A program made the translations under genes and the position numbers. This document shows, piece after piece, positions 51,494 to 58,590 of a stretch of DNA of 64,000 bases. A model generated the notes under the pieces. That model saw only the letters and a program-made list of their open reading frames with translations, was not told the DNA's origin and did no database searches. This DNA comes from Amycolatopsis mediterranei (lineage in GTDB: Bacteria; Actinomycetota; Actinomycetes; Mycobacteriales; Pseudonocardiaceae), in the NCBI RefSeq assembly GCF_026017845.1, contig NZ_CP100416.1:7063749-7127748 (forward strand), given 5' to 3'. Every line of letters starts with the position of its first letter. Position 1 is the first letter of the stretch.

Positions 51494-52909
51494 ATGGGCA
51501 ACGATCAACTCGAAGCCCTGATGCTGGAGGCGGGGTACCTCCGCGAGGACGGGACCGTGGGACTGAAGGTCTTCGCGCGAGCCGTCGGCGGGCAGGCCGG
51601 CAAGACGTTCAGCCACACGTACGTCCGTCGATGGCTCGACGGGATGGTGCCGCGCGACGCCCAGACTCGTGCAGCGATAGCAAGCGCGCTCGGCCAGCGT
51701 CTCGGCCGGCAGATCAGCCTGGCAGAGATTGGCTTCGGTAAGGCGCAGAATGTGCGAGCCGACCTCGGGCTCGACTATCCAGATCGAGTCCAGGACAGCG
51801 TCAACTCTGCCGCGCGCCTATGGCAGGCAGATATCGACAGCATGTCTACACTGCTCGACACCCCCGCGAATGCAGCCGCCTGGAACGAAGCAGCATTGTC
51901 CTGGCTTGTGACGACACGTGACGACGTCCTCAGTGACACAGGTAAGCGAAAAGTTGGTGAAGCGGACATCCGAGGAATTCGAAAGACAACCGAGATGTTC
52001 GACGCTCTCGATGGTGAACATGGCGGTGGTCACGCGCGAAGTGCCTTAATTGAATTCCTGCGAACAGACCTGGCCGGAATACTCGCTGGATATACTGCAA
52101 ATGAACCACTCCGAAAGGAGCTCTTTAAGGCGGCCACGCAAGCCACCTTGCTGGGGGCCTGGATGTCATACGATGCCGGGCTACACGGGCTGGCGCAGCG
52201 GTATTTTATTCAAGCACTTAGGATCTCTGAAAGCGCTAACGACCGTCTATTGGGCGCGAGTGTCCTCGACGCGATGAGTCATCAGGCGACATTCCTGGGT
52301 CGCTACAAAGAGGCGGCCAACCTTGCAAGGACAGCGCGAATGGGGACAACCCTGTCGGGATCGCCAAGCGCTGCCGCTCATTTCCACGCGATGGAAGCCA
52401 GGGCCCTTGCTCGACTGGGTGACTCGGCCGGGTGTGATAAGGCAATGGCGGCGGCCGTTAAAGAGTTCGATAGGCGCGAGCCCGAGAGTGACCCGGCCGA
52501 CTGGTTCTCGTACTTTAACGAGGCAGAGTTGGCCGCCGAACTCGGCCACTGTAACCGAGACCTCGGACGCCCAAATGACGGAGTCACGTACGCAACTCAG
52601 TCTCTTGGGCCAACGGCTAGCGGCTACGTGCGGAGCGATTTCTTTGTCACGATGGTCCTTGCCGACTCTCATCTCGACAACGGAGACGTGGGCCAAGCCT
52701 GCGACGTTGCCCTCCGGGCAATCGATATTGGCGAGTCACTGAAATCTGCCCGATGCGGCGCGTACGTAGATGAGTTCCGCACGCGCCTCACCGGGATTGG
52801 CCAGACTGCAGAGTCCGCGGACTTCTTCGACAGGGTCTCCACGGCGCGACTGTGGACACCGCAAGACGCTAAAAGGGTGCCCAGTCGCGCCGGTCTCCAC
52901 CTGTCCTGA
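51494..52909 (+). CDS. Helix-turn-helix/TPR transcriptional regulator
   Basis: The 471-residue protein begins with an XRE-like DNA-binding helix set (VFARAVGGQAGKTFSHTYVRRWLDGM, then PRDAQTRAAIASALGQRLG) and continues with helix pairs resembling TPRs (LGRYKEAANLARTARMG, ALARLGDSAGCDKAMAAAVKEF). This architecture is common in actinomycete elements and development genes, where it senses peptides or partners. The ATG with AAGGGGGCGAGCGA is chosen. Its base composition is lower in GC than the left part of the element. It overlaps the APH-like gene by 41 bases at the 3' end. Confidence 0.82.
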   Translation: MGNDQLEALMLEAGYLREDGTVGLKVFARAVGGQAGKTFSHTYVRRWLDGMVPRDAQTRAAIASALGQRLGRQISLAEIGFGKAQNVRADLGLDYPDRVQDSVNSAARLWQADIDSMSTLLDTPANAAAWNEAALSWLVTTRDDVLSDTGKRKVGEADIRGIRKTTEMFDALDGEHGGGHARSALIEFLRTDLAGILAGYTANEPLRKELFKAATQATLLGAWMSYDAGLHGLAQRYFIQALRISESANDRLLGASVLDAMSHQATFLGRYKEAANLARTARMGTTLSGSPSAAAHFHAMEARALARLGDSAGCDKAMAAAVKEFDRREPESDPADWFSYFNEAELAAELGHCNRDLGRPNDGVTYATQSLGPTASGYVRSDFFVTMVLADSHLDNGDVGQACDVALRAIDIGESLKSARCGAYVDEFRTRLTGIGQTAESADFFDRVSTARLWTPQDAKRVPSRAGLHLS

Positions 52910-53759
52910 TTGCGGAGACGCGCTTACGCACTTCTTGGGCCGCGTCATCGGAGTCTTTTTCTGCGAGCCATAGAGTCATGGCTATCTCGCGGTAGCCAGC
53001 AAGCGTCTCGTAGCCGGACCACGTCATGATGTCGAATCCATATACATTGACAAACGTCCGATACTCGTCGGCGGTGTGCCATCCGAATCGTTCGTAGAAC
53101 AATGCTGTCTGCACTAAGTCCCATTCTCGTGGACCAATGCAAAAACTGTCCAAGTCAATAAGGCAGGGAGTTCCCTCTCGTGAGAGTAGGACATTTCCAA
53201 CGTTCGCATCACCGTGGATAACGCCCTGCGGGAGCGGGAATTCAAGGCGTTCATAGCTCGCCTTCAGCTCACCAATGCGCTGGCGCAAATACGCCTCATC
53301 ATCCCGGGTGAGGCTGCGTGACTCATTGAGGCGACCTTCAATCTCCGTGAAGGGCTTCTTCTTTTCCAGGTCGAGGCCGGTGGGTGCGCGCAGTTCATGT
53401 AGGTTACGGATAATTTCGGCCACATCTGCGATGGGTGCGTACTTCTCCTCTTCCGACACGGACTGCCAGAAAGTCGCGGGATGCCCAGACACGTCGACCG
53501 GCTGTGGAATATTCATGGCGCGGTTCGCGGGGAAATTTTCGGATGCAAGCCAATGTGCTACGCCAACTTGGCGTCGAGCTCCCTCGAATCCGTCCCGCTC
53601 TCGCCCGATGCGGAGGATGATACGTCCCGGGAGTCGGAATACCGCGTTCGAGCCAATCCTGATGAGCTCGGCATCTGCGCCGTCGATGCCGGCCTTCTTG
53701 CAGGCAGCGTCAGCCAGTTCGCGTGCCGACGTTTCGGTCAAACTCTCCGCTTGACTCAC
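52869..53759 (-). CDS. Aminoglycoside phosphotransferase-family kinase
   Basis: The 296-residue protein has APH fold motifs: GSNAVFRLPGRIILRIGR in place of the P-loop, the catalytic Brenner motif VIHGDANVGNVLL (aspartate, asparagine) and LIDLDSFCIGPREWDL for the metal aspartate. Substrates of such kinases range from antibiotics to homoserine or choline; resistance is not implied. GC content is lower than the chromosome, in keeping with cargo. Convergent with the TPR regulator gene. Confidence 0.83.
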   Translation of the reverse strand: MSQAESLTETSARELADAACKKAGIDGADAELIRIGSNAVFRLPGRIILRIGRERDGFEGARRQVGVAHWLASENFPANRAMNIPQPVDVSGHPATFWQSVSEEEKYAPIADVAEIIRNLHELRAPTGLDLEKKKPFTEIEGRLNESRSLTRDDEAYLRQRIGELKASYERLEFPLPQGVIHGDANVGNVLLSREGTPCLIDLDSFCIGPREWDLVQTALFYERFGWHTADEYRTFVNVYGFDIMTWSGYETLAGYREIAMTLWLAEKDSDDAAQEVRKRVSAIRTGGDRRDWAPF

Positions 53760-53850
53760 GTTTTCGCCTCCCTTTTGAGGTTCGACTCAACCGCAACCCT
53801 AGCGATGGGGTAGCGGTGACTGTTCAAGCGAGCCACCAAGTCGCAGAGGG

Positions 53851-54531
53851 TTACCCCATTTCGCCGTTGGCTTCCCGCATGTGGGTGCAGTAGTGCGGTT
53901 CTCCGAGGTGAAGGGGTTCGGCGGGGTCCTGGTAGGTCCAAAAGTCTTGTGAGTCTTCGGACTGGTCGAGCCGGACGGTCGACCAGTGGTAGCCGGGGCC
54001 GCGGGCTTGTGCGGCGTCCAGCAGCAGCGTGCCGAACCCGCGCCGTCGGAAGGCCGGGTCGACCTCGATATGACAGACGACCCCGCGGTGGTCGACGCCG
54101 CACAGTTGCACGTCTGTGACGGCCACGACGATGCCGCGCACCCGCACCTCAAGCCGGCCTACCCCGGCGCGGACAGCTGGCCGGCGGCCGACCACGAGGA
54201 TTCTTGCCCCGCGATCGTCTGACTGGTCGACCTGGTCTGCGGGTATCGGTGTGCGGTGGTCGACGACCAGCCATCGGGCTCGCGGTTGGCGCCGGGCCCA
54301 GCAGCGAGCGCACACCTGCGTCGAGAGCCGGAGCGCGTGGTGGTAGCCGCTGCCGCCGTTGGCGAGTGCCCACCGGTGTTTGCGGTTGAGGCACCAGACG
54401 TGATCGCGCTGCGAACGGACCGGCAGGTCCTCGGGTTCGCTTGTGTCGAGTGTTCTGTCCAACCGCGGGTGTTCGCTCACGCGTTCGATGGTAGTGGCAT
54501 CGTCGCAGCTCACCGTGCATCCTGACGGCAT
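53851..54531 (-). CDS. GNAT family N-acetyltransferase with N-terminal extension
   Basis: The acetyl-CoA loop lies in CHIEVDPAFRRRGFGTLLLDAAQ, and the C-terminal DFWTYQDPAEPLHLGEPHYCTHM resembles a substrate-side strand. The N-terminal half has HVWCLNRKHRWALANGGSGYHHAL and CARCWARRQ, perhaps a zinc-binding addition. ATG at 54531 is used; a GTG at 54480 is also possible, and neither has a strong ribosome site. GC-rich compared with its neighbours. Confidence 0.7.
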   Translation of the reverse strand: MPSGCTVSCDDATTIERVSEHPRLDRTLDTSEPEDLPVRSQRDHVWCLNRKHRWALANGGSGYHHALRLSTQVCARCWARRQPRARWLVVDHRTPIPADQVDQSDDRGARILVVGRRPAVRAGVGRLEVRVRGIVVAVTDVQLCGVDHRGVVCHIEVDPAFRRRGFGTLLLDAAQARGPGYHWSTVRLDQSEDSQDFWTYQDPAEPLHLGEPHYCTHMREANGEMG

Positions 54532-54667
54532 GGGTGAGGGAACGATCTTCGACAGGTGGGAGGCGGCCGGCCGTCGGGCGTTGCAGCGTGACAAGGCACG
54601 GTGGGAGCGGCCACACCGCGGCGACGGCTTTGCTGGTGGTCGACGCCGGCTTGCTGAGCTACCTTGA
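54530..54667 (+). CDS. Small ORF, 45 residues
   Basis: MGEGTIFDRWEAAGRRALQR ends RRRLAELP. Divergent from the GNAT gene, with start codons sharing two bases. A TTG start for the next ORF overlaps its stop (TTGA). A helical basic protein if real; no family recognised. Confidence 0.35.
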   Translation: MGEGTIFDRWEAAGRRALQRDKARWERPHRGDGFAGGRRRLAELP

Positions 54668-54890
54668 ACCCGTGGTGGTGGGGCCTGCTGGCCGGGATCG
54701 GGGTACTGGGCTTCGCCGCGGTCGCCGCGACGCGGCTGGGCTGGGCTGGCGAGGCGACCGCGCGCCCCACGTGCTCGCCGCCGTCGTGGCCGGCCTGGTG
54801 CTGATGGTGACGTCCACGACGATGCTGGCGGTGAACGCGGCCGAGCAGGCCGCGATCGAGCGGCAGCAGCAAGCCCAGGCACACGAGTAG
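54664..54890 (+). pseudogene. Frameshifted small membrane protein
   Basis: From the TTG the frame reads NPWWWGLLAGIGVLGFAAVAATRLGW, a membrane helix, and then degenerates; a second frame supplies HVLAAVVAGLVLMVTSTTML and AVNAAEQAAIERQQQ to the TAG at 54890. Two membrane helices and a glutamine tail would join if one base changed near 54755-54770. Function unknown. Confidence 0.45.
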
Positions 54891-54893
54891 GCC

Positions 54894-55170
54894 GTGGCGC
54901 GGATCTTGCCGCGGACCCCGGCCAGCATGGTGAACTTCCTGGCCGAGCGCATCGCCAGGCCCACTCCCACGGCGGTCGCCAGCGCCAACAGCCTCGCCGT
55001 CAGCCTCAGCGCGCTGGGCGAACATCAGCAAGCCCGGCAACTGAACGAAGACACCCTCACCCGCCGCAAAACGCCTCCTCGGCGACGACCACCCCGACAC
55101 CCTCGCCAGCGCCAGCAACCTCGCCACCGACCTCAAGGCGCTGGGACACAGCGAGGACGTGCCGGAATGA
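54894..55170 (+). pseudogene. Remnant of a kinesin-light-chain-type TPR protein
   Basis: NSLAVSLSALGEHQQARQLNEDTL and, one frame over, LLGDDHPDTLASASNLATDLKALG are consecutive TPR_12 units of the repeat proteins found with NB-ARC or FxSxx-COOH systems. They are separated by one frameshift near 55070, and start and end look arbitrary. Probably a fragment left after deletion. Confidence 0.7.
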
Positions 55171-55200
55171 CAGTCGCTTTCAGTCACTTGGTGATGTCAG

Positions 55201-55221
55201 CCACCCCCAATACGCCCCCAA
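55201..55221 (+). repeat. Arm-type repeat, copy 2 (internal)
   Basis: CCACCCCCAATACGCCCCCA matches the copies near both ends of the element. Its internal place, at the edge of the TPR remnant, may mark a former element end. Confidence 0.7.
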
Positions 55222-55390
55222 ACGGCTTAGCGCGAACCCTGACGCGCAGGTCGAACCGCACCATCAAGATCCGTTCAGCACGCTCGTCCGGAGGGACGGC
55301 TCGCTGCCTGACCAACTGCCTGACGATGACCGCAAACTCTGGCGGACGAGATGCCGAGAGGCCACCCACTCCACAGAAAGAAGCGTGGCG

Positions 55391-55888
55391 TCAGTTCGCT
55401 TTCCTGATTGCAATCGCCTCTTCGGCCCATCTAGCGATATTATCAGCAATGTATCCATATACCTGCTGACTGTTTCCATAAGGCGGACTATAAGCCTTAG
55501 CGACCGACGAAAGTGGTTGCCCACTTGACTTGAACGTCACTTTGTCAAGGGGATTTATGCCCTGAGTCGACTGCCACCCATTACTATCCTTAAGGTTATG
55601 GATATAAATGCCGAAGACCCCAAGGTTGTCATTCCATGCCTTAGACAGCTCGTATGTAACCCACGGCCTACTCGCAGTCTGCGACCCGATAAGCACAGCA
55701 CAACACGTTTTTCCAGACATCTCCTTGGCTATCCAATTCTTGATAGCCTGGTCGCCCGCCTTCTTAATTTCTTCCCACGTGTTATCCGAAACCGGCGAGT
55801 TGCCATCAAGGGCGCCGATGTTACGCACAGTCGCAGCGCGCCAGCTGTCGGGCTTAAAGTGAAAACTGAAGAATGTCTTTCTCTTCAT
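55391..55888 (-). CDS. TIR-like (DUF1863/ThsB-type) protein
   Basis: The 165-residue protein opens RKTFFSFHFKPDSWRAATVRN, then GALDGNSPVSDNTWEEIKKAGD, SGKTCCAVLIGSQTASRPWVTYELSKAW and GVFGIYIHNLKD. This is the pattern of the TIR-like MTH538/DUF1863 family, to which the Thoeris sensor ThsB belongs; such proteins make nucleotide signals on phage infection. GGGGAGTCGTAC precedes the ATG. The gene is AT-rich and divergent, 116 bases from a membrane protein gene. Confidence 0.87.
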   Translation of the reverse strand: MKRKTFFSFHFKPDSWRAATVRNIGALDGNSPVSDNTWEEIKKAGDQAIKNWIAKEMSGKTCCAVLIGSQTASRPWVTYELSKAWNDNLGVFGIYIHNLKDSNGWQSTQGINPLDKVTFKSSGQPLSSVAKAYSPPYGNSQQVYGYIADNIARWAEEAIAIRKAN

Positions 55889-56004
55889 GTACGACTCCCC
55901 ATCGCCTATGGAATGGGCAGAGGTTACCACGCTCACAACAGGCAGCCACGACCGACACACCGCCCCTGCGACCAGCCACAGAACGGGCCCGTAGGATCGA
56001 GATC

Positions 56005-56469
56005 ATGAAACCGCGCCCCCGGAAGACCGGAGCCAAGGTAACCACGGAGCTGATCAAGCACCTGGAGATGATCCAAGCCGTGGTGACACGACTAGCCTCC
56101 AACTCGTTCCTGATCAAAGGTTGGACACTAACCGTCTCGGCGGCGTTTTACGGATTCACCGTCAACAAGAACGACTGGCGATTAGGCGCCATGGGATCGG
56201 CGGTTGGCGTGGTCTTTTGGTTTCTGGATAGTTATTATCTGCGCCAGGAGCGCATGTACCGGTGCCTATACGACGAAGTTCGCTCTGAGCAAAACTCGAT
56301 TCCTATTTTCTCACTGAATGCTCGAAAATACCACAAGCGAGTAACCCGTCGAGGAGCGTTCTTCTCTACAACACTCAGCTTTTTCTACGGACCAATAGTT
56401 GCCGTCGGATTGATCCTAGTGGCGATATATGTGACACGCGACTCAAATGCCCAACTCCCGTGCGATTGA
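56005..56469 (+). CDS. Small multi-TM protein beside the TIR-like gene
   Basis: The 154-residue protein has helices ITRLASNSFLIKGWTLTVSA-like near 35-55 and MGSAVGVVFWFLDSYYLRQERMYRCLYD, then FFSTTLSFFYGPIVAVGLILVAIYV, three to four membrane segments with a cytoplasmic loop. Such small membrane proteins are effector candidates in nucleotide-signal defence systems. The start MKPRPRKTG is chosen; only a weak ribosome site is seen. It is convergent with the HIT gene (27-base overlap). Confidence 0.7.
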   Translation: MKPRPRKTGAKVTTELIKHLEMIQAVVTRLASNSFLIKGWTLTVSAAFYGFTVNKNDWRLGAMGSAVGVVFWFLDSYYLRQERMYRCLYDEVRSEQNSIPIFSLNARKYHKRVTRRGAFFSTTLSFFYGPIVAVGLILVAIYVTRDSNAQLPCD

Positions 56470-56871
56470 TGTAAATGTTTCGTCGAGGTCACTTTCCTTC
56501 CACACTTTATCTTCAGGCCAAATTGCTCCCATCCGATCATTCTTCCACCTCGGGACAACATGGATATGCACATGAAATATCGTCTGCGTGGCAGCCGCGC
56601 CATTCGAGTTGATAAAGTTCATGCCATCAGGCACCAGGGCCGCTTTGACAGCATTAGCTATCTCCAAGACGTACAGACTTAGTCGAGACGCAGTACTTGA
56701 ATCAAGAGACCAAACGTCGTCAAAATGATCGTTTGGGATAACGAGAAGATGTCCCAGGGTTGCAGGATTCTGTGGAAAAAATGCTGTTGCATCATTCCAC
56801 CGCCTGACGATGCGCGCAGGCTCAAGATCTGCCACTATGCGACAAAAGGGACAGGCTTCGATCGAAATCAC
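56443..56871 (-). CDS. HIT family hydrolase
   Basis: The 142-residue protein carries a zinc pair CPFC at residues 8-11, GHLLVIPNDHFDDV and the catalytic triad IFHVHIHVVPRW. HIT enzymes cleave dinucleoside polyphosphates or AMP-linked nucleotides. The GTG start has GGAGGTAGA upstream, and the upstream ORF overlaps it (GTGA). It could degrade a nucleotide signal made by the TIR-like protein, but this is only an idea. Confidence 0.88.
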   Translation of the reverse strand: MISIEACPFCRIVADLEPARIVRRWNDATAFFPQNPATLGHLLVIPNDHFDDVWSLDSSTASRLSLYVLEIANAVKAALVPDGMNFINSNGAAATQTIFHVHIHVVPRWKNDRMGAIWPEDKVWKESDLDETFTSIARELGI

Positions 56872-57107
56872 TCTACCTCCAAGATCATTAGTTGCACTCT
56901 ACCTAAGGTCCACCATGACAGCTCCCCGTAACCACCACTCCCCAGCGGCGACGTCAGCGCAGGCACGCCGTTGACCACCGCAGGTGGCTTGTACTGGCAG
57001 ACCGGACACGTACCCGCAGAGTCGCGGACAGTCGCCGCGGCAGCCTCACAGCCGACTGGACCAGCATCGAGGGTCTTGCGGCCAGCTAACCCACATTTTG
57101 CCCACAT
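56868..57107 (-). CDS. Small ORF coupled to the HIT gene
   Basis: The 79-residue frame (MWAKCGLAGRKTLDAGPVG) contains CPVCQYKPPAVVNG and ends WWTLGRVQLMILEVE. Its stop overlaps the HIT start codon. The frame extends upstream to a TTG at 57128. A single CxxC pair is present. The overlap is the main support; I do not recognise it. Confidence 0.4.
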   Translation of the reverse strand: MWAKCGLAGRKTLDAGPVGCEAAAATVRDSAGTCPVCQYKPPAVVNGVPALTSPLGSGGYGELSWWTLGRVQLMILEVE

Positions 57108-57138
57108 GGCACCAGTGAACGATGACAAGCAACCATGA

Positions 57139-57723
57139 TCAAGAACTTAGATCTGCCCCGCACGGCGGCCCGAGATTGCCGATCACCCTGGTCTCCAAAC
57201 TGCCGAGTAAGTGCAAGGGGTCCCCGGTCCAAATCCAGCTGGCACAAGGCCAGCTGACATCAGAGCTATCCACTTCGGAGATGACTGCACACCGGCTTCC
57301 GCTAATAGCCGCCGGCCGCGTCGTCGGCAATGGCCAGCCAGAAACCACGCGACTCCGACAAGTGGACCCCAAGCGTGTGCCATGCCAGCCCAGGTGCTCC
57401 TTCCGCAGCTCCTCAAACCCTGCTCGCGCTAGTCCTCGCCGTTGATACCGCGGCGACGTGAAGGGCTGCTCAACCCAGCCAAGGCCACAGTCGGCACACA
57501 CGACGTAGTCGACGGCGAAGACTGGCTCCCCGCAGACGGTGGCCGACCTCTCTCGCCACCCGGACCGTCCAGGTGAAGGGCCATCACACCAAGAGGCATC
57601 AGAGGTAGCCACGTCCTGCCGCCCACGAACGCGCCTAGCAAGCGCCGACCACCATGCCCGGCGCTCGGCCTTCTCGCCATACCTCACCGGTGGTCGCAAC
57701 GAGACGTGCCGCGGTGACCGCAA
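57139..57723 (-). pseudogene. Decayed GNAT acetyltransferase gene
   Basis: The frame includes CADCGLGWVEQPFTSPRYQRRGLARAGFEEL, which resembles an acetyl-CoA loop, then breaks. A neighbouring frame reads AWHTLGVHLSESRGFWLAIADDAAGGY followed by a TAG, so the original protein would have continued across one frameshift and one stop. It lies 146 bases left of attR and has lost function. Confidence 0.7.
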
Positions 57724-57796
57724 CGTCTTGATGTGCCGCTTCGGATCCCATACGGCGATCTTGCACGACCCAGTGGACAGCCCAGGCGCGCGGGCG

Positions 57797-57818
57797 CCAC
57801 CCCCAATACGCCCCCAAG
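57797..57818 (+). repeat. Arm-type repeat, copy 3 (near attR)
   Basis: CCACCCCCAATACGCCCCCA lies 52 bases before attR, in the same orientation as the copy near attL. After circularisation, copies 1 and 3 would flank the att core. Confidence 0.75.
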
Positions 57819-57869
57819 TCGTGACAGAGCTGGGCTGTTACGCAGGTCAGAGAGCCGTTTCAAGATCCG

Positions 57870-57912
57870 TTCAAAACCCGTCCAGTGAGAGTTCGAATCT
57901 CTCCGGGGGCAC
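57870..57912 (+). other. attR, right attachment site of the AICE
   Basis: This 43-bp copy of the tRNA 3' half differs from attL at two positions, 57888 and 57902. The upstream tRNA half is missing, so it is not a tRNA gene. It marks the right end of the element and, if a second element existed, also its left end. Confidence 0.92.
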
Positions 57913-58590
57913 TCAGCCTGACCTGCGAAAACAGGCTCCTGAGCAGAGCTTTTTGGAGCGGCGATCCAGTCCGGGATGTCCGGTTGTATGCGGCTGAAAC
58001 TGGCGGTCTGCGGCCAGTCGCGGTCTATTCGCGGTCTACTTTTTGGCGGATCCGAGGCCCCGGACGAGCGGGGCGCGGGCCGGTCGGCTGCTCCCTGATT
58101 CTGGCAGCGGGGAGCCGGAGACGACGGTAGTGGGCGGCGGTGTCCTGGCCGGGGCGGAGGTAATCCTGGCCCGCTGGCGGCGCCGACGCTGGCCGCCCGA
58201 TGCCCGGCGTGGGCGGTGTCAGGACTGGTCGACAGTCCCCTGCCAGTGCCGAACGGAGAGCTGTTTCGGTGCCTGCGCTCCGGTGTCGCCAGACCGGGGG
58301 CCCTGTTGGCGTTGCCGGGCTGGCCTTGGTGCCGGCATCACGAGACAGCGCACTCCGAGCAGACTGTCCTTGGGCAGGCCGAGGGACCACTGTGCGCCGG
58401 TCATGGGGCCACCGACTCCAGCGCACGAGTGGAGCGATTTTCACGCGGTTCGTTGGCCGCCGCCGCGTTCATGAACGGCCGATATGCGGCACGGCCGGAC
58501 GTTGCGCCGGTCGTGGCCCAGGTTAAAGCGCCGTGTCGATCAATCAGGATCGCGATGACGCACACTGACTCCTGGGTAGACCCGCGCGAG
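57913..58590. other. Non-coding stretch right of attR
   Basis: No convincing gene is seen on either strand. GATGTCCGG and AAAACAGG words recall the DNA just right of attL, as would be expected if this were the left end of a second element. GCGGTCT is repeated near 58001, 58019 and 58031. Confidence 0.45.

Larger units (their letters stand above)
32710..57912. mobile_element. AICE (integrative and conjugative element) of about 25.2 kb
   Basis: The element is bounded by attL and attR, has a tyrosine integrase and xis next to attL, a prim-pol/DUF3631/SSB replication block, one FtsK/TraB-type translocase as its only conjugation motor, Spd-like membrane proteins, a Nudix protein and a GntR regulator. 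That is the layout of pSAM2- and pMEA-like elements, which replicate as circles and transfer double-stranded DNA between mycelia. Cargo near attR is AT-richer and includes defence-like genes. Nearly all genes from int to the 90-residue protein run leftward. Confidence 0.92.

Noticed and set aside
52869..53759. Aminoglycoside resistance gene
   Set aside because: The fold is right, but APH-fold kinases act on many substrates and nothing here shows an antibiotic substrate.
57870..57912. Second tRNA gene
   Set aside because: Only the 3' half of the tRNA is present; the acceptor 5' strand and D arm are missing.
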